Assembly: GCA_016218765.1 (NCBI GenBank)
Contig: JACRCZ010000095.1
Span: 1 to 56,348, forward strand
DNA: 56,348 nucleotides
DNA from: Deltaproteobacteria bacterium
Lineage (GTDB): Bacteria > Myxococcota_A > Polyangia > DRWM01 > JAAZOP01
Reading direction: 5' to 3'
In this document: one piece after another, positions 32,927 to 43,112 of the stretch
How positions within the stretch are numbered: position 1 is the stretch's first letter
Layout of the letters: each line of letters opens with the position of its first letter
Position numbers and translations under genes: made by a program
Notes under the pieces: model-generated
Databases searched by the model: none
Seen by the model: only the letters and a program-made list of their open reading frames with translations
What the model was told of the DNA's origin: nothing

Positions 32927-34914
32927 CGTCGCTCGCCTCCCTTCGTCCGCTCGGCGGCCTCCGTCTTCACGTCCACGACGCGCGCGCCGCCGAAGGCGCG
33001 CGTCGCTTCCCGCACAGCGGGGTGGTCGAGCAGCCGGCGTCGCGCCTCCTCGCGGGCGGCATGCTCCGCCGCCGCCCGCTGCGCAATCGCCCGCACCGCG
33101 TCGCTGGACGCGTCATCGATCTCCACGCGCGGCCGCGTGCACAGGGCCCGCTCCAACGCGGCCGCCAGGGCGTCGGCCTTGCGCGGCTGCCGCAGCATGT
33201 CCGCCGCCGTCGAGCCCTCCGGGAAGGCCAGCCGCACGAGCTTCGCGGACAGCGCGGTCGGCACCGCCTGCGACAGAAGCCCCCCCAGCGCGTGCTCCGT
33301 GCGCCCGACATCCGCCACGATCGAACCCCACATCTCCGGCGGGACTTCGGGCGCGTCGCCCCCGACCTCCTGGGCGCGGTCGGGGGGAGCTGTGAGCCGT
33401 GAGCCGTGAGCTGCGAGCTCCGAACCGCGCTCGTCGGCGCCGGCGCTCTCGCCCGGCCGCTCGGCCGCTCGGCCGCTCGCCTGCCCCACCGCTCGCCCGC
33501 CCGGCCGCTCGCCCGCTCCGCCGCTCGACCGGTCGGCCGCTCGACCGCTCGCTCCTTCGTCCCTCCACGCCGCGTCGTCCGGCGGCGGCACCTCGTCGGG
33601 CGGGGCGTCGTCGTCCGGCGGCGGGACGTCATCCGCCTCGGCCGGTCGCGCCGGGGCCGCCGCGGCCGCCCGGGGGAAAGGGCGTGCGGCCGGACCTCCG
33701 GGCGGCGGCGGGGGCGCGTCGGGCGGAGCGGCATTGCGACCAGCGAACGACCCCGCGTCCGCGCCGCGGGCCGCGGGCAGGCGCTCCAGGCGCGCCAGCA
33801 AGTCGGCCACGGGCACGACCAGGTCGGCCGAGGCCATGCGGGCCACCGCCACGTCGGCGTGCACCCGGGGCAGCGGGGAGCGCGCGAGGTCATCGACCAG
33901 GCGCGAGGCGAGAGCGAAGAGGCGGTGCAGGTGCGGCACGGTGGTACGCCCGACGATGTCCCGGGCCGCGGCCTCCTCCGCCTCGCCGAGATCCGTCAGG
34001 CCGCGGGCGTCGGGGCACGAGGCGAGGACGAGGAGGTCGCGCAGGTAGCGCAGGAAGGAGCCGGCGAACTGCTGCAGGTTGTGGCCCGCGTCGTCCGCGT
34101 CGCGCACCGCTTCCAGCGCGGCGCGCGTGTCGCGCGCGACGATCGCCGCCGCCGTGCGGGCGAGCAGGGCCTGCGGGGTGACGCCCAGGAGCCAGGTCAG
34201 CTCCTGGGCCGTCGCGCCCTGGGGGAAGGCGGCGAGCACCTGGTCGAGCAGGGAGAGGGCGTCGCGCATCGAGCCCCCCGCCTCGTCGGCCAGCACGTGC
34301 ACCGCCGCGGGCTCCAGCCGGATCTGCTCTTCGGCGAGGATCTGCTCCAGCCGCGCGGCGATCTGCCGCGTGCCGATGCGGCGGAACTCGTAGCGCTGGC
34401 AACGCGACAGGATCGTCGTCGGGATCTTGTGCGCTTCGGTGGTGGCGAAGATGAACTTGACGTGCGCCGGCGGCTCCTCGAGCGTCTTGAGCAGGGCGTT
34501 GAAGGCGTTGTTCGAGAGCATGTGCACTTCGTCGATGATGTAGATCTTGAAGCGCAGCGAGGCGGGCTGGTAGGCGACGTTCTCGCGCAGGCGGCGGATG
34601 TCCTCGACGGAGTTGTTGGACGCGCCGTCGATCTCCTGCACGTCGGTGGCGTGTCCGCCCGTGACGGAGACGCAGGCGTCGCACGTCCCGCACGGCTCGG
34701 GGGTGGGGCCGCCGCGGCAGGTGAGCGCCTTGGCCAGGATGCGCGCCGCGCTCGTCTTGCCCACCCCGCGCACGCCGGCGAAGAGGAAGCCGTGCGCCAC
34801 CCGCCCCGTGCGGATCGCGTTGGCCAGCGTCCGCGCCACGTGCTGCTGGCCCAGGAGATCCTCGAAGCGCTGGGGACGCCACTTGCGGGCCAGGACGAGG
34901 TAGTTGTCAGCCAT
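32923..34914 (-). CDS. dnaX: DNA polymerase III subunit gamma/tau
   Basis: 663 residues. Clamp-loader ATPase that loads the sliding clamp and organises the replisome. Walker A GVRGVGKTS (47-55), zinc-binding Cys66, 75, 78 and 81, DEVH (128-131) and sensor SRCQ (170-173) are intact. From about 380 to 540 the linker is Pro/Arg/Gly/Ala-rich and built on short DNA repeats (33388-33553). The C-terminal part (about 545-663) is a tau-like helical domain. I saw no obvious slippery heptamer for gamma formation, but did not search exhaustively. ATG 34914 directly abuts the stop of the upstream hydrolase gene. Confidence 0.95.
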   Translation of the reverse strand: MADNYLVLARKWRPQRFEDLLGQQHVARTLANAIRTGRVAHGFLFAGVRGVGKTSAARILAKALTCRGGPTPEPCGTCDACVSVTGGHATDVQEIDGASNNSVEDIRRLRENVAYQPASLRFKIYIIDEVHMLSNNAFNALLKTLEEPPAHVKFIFATTEAHKIPTTILSRCQRYEFRRIGTRQIAARLEQILAEEQIRLEPAAVHVLADEAGGSMRDALSLLDQVLAAFPQGATAQELTWLLGVTPQALLARTAAAIVARDTRAALEAVRDADDAGHNLQQFAGSFLRYLRDLLVLASCPDARGLTDLGEAEEAAARDIVGRTTVPHLHRLFALASRLVDDLARSPLPRVHADVAVARMASADLVVPVADLLARLERLPAARGADAGSFAGRNAAPPDAPPPPPGGPAARPFPRAAAAAPARPAEADDVPPPDDDAPPDEVPPPDDAAWRDEGASGRAADRSSGGAGERPGGRAVGQASGRAAERPGESAGADERGSELAAHGSRLTAPPDRAQEVGGDAPEVPPEMWGSIVADVGRTEHALGGLLSQAVPTALSAKLVRLAFPEGSTAADMLRQPRKADALAAALERALCTRPRVEIDDASSDAVRAIAQRAAAEHAAREEARRRLLDHPAVREATRAFGGARVVDVKTEAAERTKGGERR
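33388..33553. repeat. short tandem repeats in the dnaX linker
   Basis: Two kinds: GTGAGCC-type units at 33392-33415 (GTGAGCC GTGAGCC GTGAGCT, with GCGAGCT after) and degenerate GCCGCTCG-type 8-bp units at 33451-33553. They stay in frame and encode the low-complexity Arg/Gly/Ala and LAAHGSRLTA segments of the linker. Confidence 0.75.
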
Positions 34915-35745
34915 CTACAGCTCGATCAACAGGCCTTCCCGTGCCGCCACGGTCTCCGGGAAGATCGCACGCGCGCGCCGCTCCTTCTCCGCTACCGCCT
35001 CGTCGTTCTGCACGGGGTCGTGGTGGAAGAGCACGAGCTGCCGGACGCCGAGCTCCTTGGCGATGCGCGCCCCTTCCTCGTTGGTCGAATGGCCCCAACC
35101 GGTCTTGGGCACGCCGTCGATCTTCCCGGCGTACTCGTCGGGCGTGTAGGTCGCGTCGTAGATCAGCACGTCCGCGCCCCTGGCCAGCCGCGCCAGCTTG
35201 GGGTCGGTGATGGAGTAGTGCTCGGTGTCCGTCGCGTAGACCACCGCGCGGCCGCCGTGCTCGAGGCGGTAGCCCAGGACACCCGAGGGGTGGTTGAGGC
35301 GCGCGTTGGTGATGCGCCCGCCCGCGGGCAGGTCGATCGTCTGGCCCTCGTGCAGGTCGTGGAAGGACATCTCGGCCCCCATGTCCTTGAGCCGCACGGG
35401 GAAGGACGGGTAGTTCATCTGGCCCGAGAGCGTCTCCTCCAGCGTTCCGGTGACGTTGATCATGCCGTAGAGCTGGAAGGAGTTGCCCGGGATGAAGGCG
35501 GGGACGAAGAAGGGGAAGCCCTGGATGTGATCCCAGTGCACGTGGCTGATGAACAGGTGCGCCTTGACCGGCATCTCCTTCAGGAGGGCGTTGCCGAGGC
35601 CGCGCAGGCCGGTTCCGGCGTCGAGGATCACGAGGTCGGTGCCGCAGCGGACCTCCAGGCACGCCGTGTTTCCGCCCACCTTCACCGTCGTGGGCCCCGG
35701 AGTGGGAATCGAACCGCGAACTCCCCAGAAGCGCACCTTCAGCAT
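34915..35745 (-). CDS. metallo-beta-lactamase fold hydrolase
   Basis: 276 residues. The N-terminal MLKVRFWGVRGSIPTP and the metal motif HVHWDH (His68, His70, Asp72, His73) define the MBL fold; DATYTPDEY and WGHSTNEEG near 195-220 and FHHDP near 240 carry later ligands. This layout matches the subgroup related to class II cyclic-nucleotide phosphodiesterases and RNase Z-like enzymes, substrate unknown. ATG 35745 has GGAGGAG upstream. It leads the operon that continues without gaps into dnaX, ybaB, recR and beyond. Confidence 0.88.
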   Translation of the reverse strand: MLKVRFWGVRGSIPTPGPTTVKVGGNTACLEVRCGTDLVILDAGTGLRGLGNALLKEMPVKAHLFISHVHWDHIQGFPFFVPAFIPGNSFQLYGMINVTGTLEETLSGQMNYPSFPVRLKDMGAEMSFHDLHEGQTIDLPAGGRITNARLNHPSGVLGYRLEHGGRAVVYATDTEHYSITDPKLARLARGADVLIYDATYTPDEYAGKIDGVPKTGWGHSTNEEGARIAKELGVRQLVLFHHDPVQNDEAVAEKERRARAIFPETVAAREGLLIEL

Positions 35746-35792
35746 CGTGGCTCAACTCCTCCGGCGCAGGGCGGTCCCACCACGCGCGAAGG

Positions 35793-35821
35793 TGTGTAGC
35801 CAAATCACGGCCCGGGGTCAA
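35793..35821 (-). promoter_or_regulatory. candidate promoter of the hydrolase-dnaX operon
   Basis: Minus-strand TTGACC (35821-35816), 17-nt spacer, TACACA (35798-35793), 48 nt before the first start codon. The -35 is good and the -10 partial. Confidence 0.5.
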
Positions 35822-35925
35822 CCTCGACGGCGTCGACGGAGGTGGACGAGCCGGCCCCAGGTGGGAGGCTCCCGGCCGGCAAGGTCGATGGCACGGCACG
35901 GCCCAACGGGATTCCACGACGGCGA

Positions 35926-36479
35926 TCACGGAGGGAGAGCGGAACGCAGGATCTCGTGCGCCTCGGCGCTCCTCCAGTCGCGGGGTCCGGCAAAGCGCAG
36001 CACCGCGGTCCCGTCCGGCCCGACGAGGAACGTCACGGGGAGACGCCCGACCTGGAACAGGTCGCGCAGGAGTCCGGAGGGATCCTCCACGACGACGTCC
36101 GGGGGGTCGCCGGCGAAGAACGCGCGAACGGCCTCCACGCCATGGTCCAGCGCGACGGCGACGACCTCGACGCGCGGACTGCCGCCCAGCGCCTGCGGCA
36201 GGTCGAGCAGCCCGGGCAGCTCCTCGCGGCACGGGGGACACCAGGTCGCCCAGAAGTGCAGGACGACCGGGCGGCCGCGCAGCGAGCCCAGGCGTATGGT
36301 GGACCCATCGAGCCGGCGCACCGGGACATCGGGCAACGACGGGCCCTCCGCCAGCCGCTCGGCAGGGAACGGTCGCTCGAGCTGCACACGGCGGCTCCGC
36401 TGTACCGCGAGATAGAGCAGGACGATGAGGCCTTGAAGTCCGGCCAGCAGCAGGACGGCACGGAGGAAACGGCCGCGCA

Positions 36480-36480
<1 letters not shown>
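35926..36480 (-). CDS. TlpA-like membrane-anchored thioredoxin
   Basis: 184 residues from ATG 36480, which overlaps the RND pump stop by one base (TGATG). One N-terminal membrane anchor (about 7-27), then a periplasmic thioredoxin fold: VVLHFWATWCPPC with redox pair Cys81/Cys84, EELPGLLDLPQAL, VVVEDPSGLLRDLFQVGRLPVTFLV (the cis-Pro is the P in LPVTF). TlpA/ResA-type proteins reduce disulfides in the periplasm. As last gene of a metal-efflux operon whose other products are Cys-rich, it may keep those metal-binding thiols reduced; that is inference. Confidence 0.87.
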
Positions 36481-39602
<3,122 letters not shown>

Positions 39603-39612
39603 GTCCCGCTCC

Positions 39613-41022
39613 CTAGTCCACTTCGCAGCATCCGCCGCCGATGCTGTCCTTGAGCGTCTCGGTCTTGAGCAGGAAGGCGCCCACGGTCACGACCTCCTCC
39701 CCCGCCCGCAACCGCCCTTGCGCCGGCACCAGGCCGCCGGCGGCGGGCCCGACCGCGACGCGGCGGACCTCGAACAGATCCTCCGCCAGGCGCACGAAGA
39801 CCAGGCTCGCCCCGCGCGCGCGCTGCACCGCGGCCACGGGCACGAGCACGGCAGGCCGGGGATCCTCCAACGCGATGCGGGCCCGCGCGAACATGTTCGC
39901 GCGCAGCACCCCGTCCGTGTTGGCGACGACGACGCGCCCGGCGACGGTGCGCGTGCGGGGGTCGAGGGCCGGCGCCAGCCAGCCGAGGGTGCCGTGGAAC
40001 TCGCGGCCGGGCAGGCCGTCGACGGTGACGACCACCGGCCGCCCCTCCGTGACCCGTCCCACCTCGGTCTCCGGGATCTCCAGCTCGACCCACACCGTCG
40101 ACGCATCGACCACCTCGAACAGAAGGTCCGCCACCACCACGGTGTTGCCGACGGTGGGGACGCGGAGCGTCACGACACCGGCGACCGGGGAGCGCACGAC
40201 GCAGCTCGTCCCGTCGTCGGCCGTGGGCTGGAGGATGTCGAGCTCCGCCCGTGCGGCGGCCAGCTCGGCGCGGGCGTCCGCCAGCTCGGCCTGGGCGATC
40301 CGCACCTCTCGTCCGGCCGCGATGTTCTGCTCGCGGAGCCTGCGCTCGGCGCGGTAGGTGGAAGCGGCGAGGTCCACGCGGGCCTGCGCGGCGTCCAGCC
40401 GCGCGCGCGCGACCGCCACCGCCGCGGTTCGCACCACCGCGAGCGGCGCACCGACCGCGACGGGCGAGCCGACCGCGACGTGGAGCTCGCTGACCACGCC
40501 CGGCGCGGGAGCGGTGATCCGGGCCACGCGGCCGGAATCGTAGGCGACCCTCGCCGTCGTCACGAGCTCGACGGTCGCCGGCCGATCGACGGCTTCGGCC
40601 ACCTGCAGCCCCGCCAGCGCCGCGGCCTGCCGCGATGCCAGTCGCACCTTGCTCCCGTCGGCGGGAGCTCCGTCACCGGCCAATTCCACCGCCGGGCGCC
40701 CGCCGCTCTCGGGTCGGCAGGTCGGGCAGAACGACTCCGGGAATCCGTGTTCGGCGCACCAATCACCTTTGGCCCGGTACACCGCCGCCAGGGCGGGATG
40801 GCACTTGGGGCACACGGCGCCGAGCACGCCGTGCTCGCACATCTCGCCCGCGGGACGGGCCGCCGGCGACGACGGCGAGGCGGCTGACGGCTCGACGCCG
40901 CCCGCGTCGCCCGTCTCGACGGCAGGGGCGGCGACCGTCGCGGGTGCGGACCCGAGCGTCTCATCGCCGGGGCACGCCGCAGCCAGGATGGCGGCCGGCA
41001 CCACCAGAAGGACGCGCGTCAC
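39613..41022 (-). CDS. RND efflux periplasmic adaptor lipoprotein with N-terminal Cys/His metal-binding motifs
   Basis: 469 residues from GTG 41022, overlapping the upstream stop (GTGA). Signal peptide with LAAAC, lipid Cys17. Before the adaptor core come two metal-site candidates: CEHGVLGAVCPKCH (62-75) and DWCAEHGFPESFCPTC (87-102). The core has the usual lipoyl/barrel-sandwich halves (ITAPAPGVVSELHVAVGSPV; VRSPVAGVVTLRVPTVGNTV) around a helical hairpin (about 215-270), a beta-barrel and a membrane-proximal domain. It ends with an unusual GGGCCEVD. Adaptors bridge pump and outer-membrane duct and can deliver metal; the extra Cys motifs suggest soft-metal capture. Confidence 0.92.
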   Translation of the reverse strand: MTRVLLVVPAAILAAACPGDETLGSAPATVAAPAVETGDAGGVEPSAASPSSPAARPAGEMCEHGVLGAVCPKCHPALAAVYRAKGDWCAEHGFPESFCPTCRPESGGRPAVELAGDGAPADGSKVRLASRQAAALAGLQVAEAVDRPATVELVTTARVAYDSGRVARITAPAPGVVSELHVAVGSPVAVGAPLAVVRTAAVAVARARLDAAQARVDLAASTYRAERRLREQNIAAGREVRIAQAELADARAELAAARAELDILQPTADDGTSCVVRSPVAGVVTLRVPTVGNTVVVADLLFEVVDASTVWVELEIPETEVGRVTEGRPVVVTVDGLPGREFHGTLGWLAPALDPRTRTVAGRVVVANTDGVLRANMFARARIALEDPRPAVLVPVAAVQRARGASLVFVRLAEDLFEVRRVAVGPAAGGLVPAQGRLRAGEEVVTVGAFLLKTETLKDSIGGGCCEVD

Positions 41023-41369
41023 GGCTGCCTCCCGTCCGTCGATCCCGGGCGCTCGAGCTTGAGGTCGGGATTGCAGATGCGGCACTGCGACTCCGGAAGG
41101 CCGTGCTCGGCGCACCAGTCGCCGAGTGCCTGGAAGGCCGGGATGAGCTCCGCGTTGCAGCGGGTGCACAGCGACTCGGGTACCTGGTGCTCCTCGCACC
41201 AGTCCTCGCTCGTTCCCGGGGCGGCGCCCGGCGGTGCGTGGACCCGCTCCGGCGCGGCAGCCGGTGCGCTCGCGCCGCGGCCGTCGGGCGCGGTCGCGGG
41301 ATCCTTGCGGCAGGCCGCCGAGGCGAACATCACGGTCAGGGATAACAGGATCGTCCTGGGGAGATTCAT
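41019..41369 (-). CDS. small lipoprotein with two WCxEHxxPESxCxxC motifs
   Basis: 116 residues from ATG 41369 (a longer frame upstream is spurious). Signal peptide with ASAAC, lipid Cys20, Pro/Ala linker, then two near-identical units: DWCEEHQVPESLCTRCN (57-72; Cys58, His61, Cys68, Cys71) and DWCAEHGLPESQCRICN (85-100; Cys86, His89, Cys96, Cys99). The same unit occurs in the adaptor encoded next. I infer a periplasmic metal-buffering or chaperone role feeding the pump. Overlaps the adaptor start by 4 nt, so stoichiometric coupled translation is likely. No enzyme motif. Confidence 0.85.
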   Translation of the reverse strand: MNLPRTILLSLTVMFASAACRKDPATAPDGRGASAPAAAPERVHAPPGAAPGTSEDWCEEHQVPESLCTRCNAELIPAFQALGDWCAEHGLPESQCRICNPDLKLERPGSTDGRQP

Positions 41370-41547
41370 CTCGCAAATTCCTCTCCCGCGGCTCGCCTCG
41401 CCGACCGGGATGCCGGCGATGCACGGGCCACGGGTTCGGTCGCGCGGGGACTCCCGACCGTCCGCCACGACGCCCGTCTCCCCGGCGTGATGGGCGCCGT
41501 GGAACACGGTGCGCGTCGTCCGAACGGCGGTGCGCGCGACGATACCT

Positions 41548-41573
41548 GCCGGGCGCGCCACGGCGCACCCGGC
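41548..41573 (-). terminator. 11-bp hairpin between the first two efflux-operon genes
   Basis: Arms 41548-41558 and 41563-41573 pair over 11 positions, one of them a G:T wobble on the minus strand, with a 4-nt loop. It lies 22 nt after the stop of the gene at 41596-41910. No T run: it may be a partial terminator or an mRNA-stabilising element that sets different levels for the first gene and the rest. Confidence 0.4.
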
Positions 41574-41595
41574 CTTCAGCCCGGTTCAGGGAGCG

Positions 41596-41910
41596 CTAGG
41601 CGACGTCGGGTCTGGGGACGTGGAAGATTTCCCGCGGCTCACAGGTGGGAACCGGCGGGGTGGGGACCGGAACGAGGGGGCCGGCCAGGACCGCCGGCGG
41701 GAGGACCGGGACGGTCCCCAGCACGGCGGGCGGCGGGCTCGTCGGGCAGCAGGTACAGTCGTCGCAGTCTTCCGGACACCGCCCGTCGGGCGCGTCGCCC
41801 GGACACTCGTCTTCGCAATCGGGCGCGCCATCGACGACGGCCTGGCCGAGGTGCGGGCCGACGGCGGCGAGGAGCGACGCGGTGATCAGAGCCGACCAGA
41901 CGAGCCTCAT
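41596..41910 (-). CDS. small secreted Cys/Asp-rich protein heading the metal efflux operon
   Basis: 104 residues from ATG 41910. Residues 1-24 are a signal peptide (WSALITASLLAAVG). Then an acidic Cys cluster with seven Cys between 32 and 55 (DCEDECPGD, RCPEDCDDCTCC), a Pro/Val/Leu-rich stretch and a final Cys90 before REIFHVPRPDVA. It looks like a soft-metal-binding periplasmic protein. Its promoter (41920-41948) faces the ArsR-rhodanese gene. I do not recognise a named family. Confidence 0.7.
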   Translation of the reverse strand: MRLVWSALITASLLAAVGPHLGQAVVDGAPDCEDECPGDAPDGRCPEDCDDCTCCPTSPPPAVLGTVPVLPPAVLAGPLVPVPTPPVPTCEPREIFHVPRPDVA

Positions 41911-41919
41911 CAGGGGCAC

Positions 41920-41948
41920 AGCATACGGCGTCGACGGGGATCGGGCAA
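41920..41948 (-). promoter_or_regulatory. promoter of the metal efflux operon
   Basis: Minus-strand TTGCCC (41948-41943), 17-nt spacer, TATGCT (41925-41920). The -10 ends 9 nt before ATG 41910, so the leader is very short. Confidence 0.55.
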
Positions 41949-41991
41949 CCCCATCGTATCTCCCGTCGAAGACCGAGCCCGCCGCCGGAGC

Positions 41992-42019
41992 TTGACATCC
42001 GTCGGGCAATATCTACTAT
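41992..42019 (+). promoter_or_regulatory. promoter of the ArsR-rhodanese operon
   Basis: Perfect TTGACA (41992-41997), 16-nt spacer, TACTAT (42014-42019). Transcription should begin near 42026, giving a short leader containing GGAG before ATG 42043. Confidence 0.65.
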
Positions 42020-42038
42020 TCAATGGAGTAATGGAGTA
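42014..42038. promoter_or_regulatory. candidate ArsR operator
   Basis: The -10 region reads TACTATTCAATGGAGTA, with outer arms TACT/AGTA, followed by a tandem pair of ATGGAGTA (42023-42030, 42031-42038). ArsR-type repressors commonly bind imperfect palindromes over the -10 of their own promoter. Confidence 0.45.
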
Positions 42039-42042
42039 TGCC

Positions 42043-42744
42043 ATGCAGAGTCGGGAATTCAAGGACGCCATCTTCGCCCGGTTCGCCCAGATCGCCGCCG
42101 CCTTCTCCAGCCCCAAGCGCATCGAGATCGTCGACCTCCTGGCCCAGGGCGAGCGGCACGTGGACGCCGTTGCCCGGGAGACCGGCCTCACCGTCGCCAA
42201 CACCTCGCGCCACCTCCAGATCCTCAAGGGCGCGAACCTCGTCGCGACGCGCAAGGACGGGCTGCTGGTCTTCTACCGTCTCGCCGACCCCATGGTCCTG
42301 CGTGGCTATCGTGCGCTCCAGGAGCTGTCCGAGGCGCGCCTGGCCGAGGTCGCCCGACTCGTGCGCGACTACTTCGGCGGCACCGACGGCCTCGAGCCGG
42401 TCGAGCGGGACGAGCTCCTGCGGCGGGCCCGGCGGCGCGACGTCGTGGTGCTCGACGTCCGGCCCCGCGAGGAGTACGCGGCCGGCCACATTGCCGGCGC
42501 GGTCTCGCTTCCCCTGCCCGAGCTCCAGCGGCGGCTGTCCGAGCTGCCGAGGGGCCGGCGCGTCGTCGCCTACTGCCGTGGACCCTACTGTGTTCTCGCT
42601 GCAGAGGCCGTGCGCCTCTTGCGCAAGCGCGGGATCGACGCGGTTCGCCTGAAGGACGGGTTTCCCGAATGGCGCGATGCCGGGCTGCCGGTGGAAGCGG
42701 GCGCTGCGGCGGCGCCCCATCGCGCGAAGGAGCAGGTGAGATGA
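42043..42744 (+). CDS. ArsR-type HTH regulator fused to a rhodanese domain
   Basis: 233 residues from ATG 42043 (GGAG 6 nt upstream; in-frame ATG 42031 is the alternative). Residues 8-95 are a winged-helix ArsR domain: SSPKRIEIVDLL, VARETGLTVANTSRHLQIL as recognition region. No classical CxC arsenic or metal site is seen. Residues 125-215 are a rhodanese domain with active loop CRGPYC (Cys178, Cys183) after DVRPREEYAAGHIAGAVSLP. Rhodaneses carry persulfide sulfur, so this fusion is well suited to sense persulfides through Cys178, possibly with Cys183; that is inference. It heads a sulfur operon and is divergent from the metal efflux operon. Confidence 0.9.
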   Translation: MQSREFKDAIFARFAQIAAAFSSPKRIEIVDLLAQGERHVDAVARETGLTVANTSRHLQILKGANLVATRKDGLLVFYRLADPMVLRGYRALQELSEARLAEVARLVRDYFGGTDGLEPVERDELLRRARRRDVVVLDVRPREEYAAGHIAGAVSLPLPELQRRLSELPRGRRVVAYCRGPYCVLAAEAVRLLRKRGIDAVRLKDGFPEWRDAGLPVEAGAAAAPHRAKEQVR

Positions 42745-43094
42745 ACATGCTGATGATCCTCAACGACCCGCCCTACGGCACCGAGCGGACCTACAACGGG
42801 CTCCGGCTCGCGCTGAGCCTGCTGCAGAAGGCCGAGGGGACCGGCCTCACCGTCTTCCTGCTGGGCGATGCGGCGTCGGCCGGCAAGGCGGGACAGCAGA
42901 CGCCGAGCGGCTACTACAACGTCGAGCGCATGCTGAAGGCGGTCCTGGCCCGCCAGGGCAGGGTTCTGCTCTGCGGCACCTGCATGGACGCGCGCGGCAT
43001 CAAGGAGACGGAGCTCGTGGAGGGCTGCCGGCGCAGCACGCTCGATGAGCTGACCGAGCTGACCGCCGCGGCGGACAAGGTCCTGGTGTTCTGA
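42741..43094 (+). CDS. DsrE/DsrF-like sulfur-relay protein
   Basis: 117 residues from ATG 42741, overlapping the regulator stop (ATGA). The N-terminus MLMILNDPPYGTERTYNGLRLAL and the late VLLCGTCMDARGI are hallmarks of small DsrE-family proteins. Cys78 and Cys81 are the probable persulfide carriers, with Cys96 further on. DsrE-type proteins pass sulfane sulfur between enzymes. Between a rhodanese and an SQR-like oxidase, it likely shuttles persulfide sulfur in the cytoplasm. Confidence 0.88.
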   Translation: MNMLMILNDPPYGTERTYNGLRLALSLLQKAEGTGLTVFLLGDAASAGKAGQQTPSGYYNVERMLKAVLARQGRVLLCGTCMDARGIKETELVEGCRRSTLDELTELTAAADKVLVF

Positions 43095-43112
43095 GGACCG
43101 GGGGGAGGAGCC

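Noticed and set aside
33451..33553. CRISPR-like array
   Set aside because: Units are 8 bp without spacers and lie in the dnaX coding frame; no cas genes in the window.
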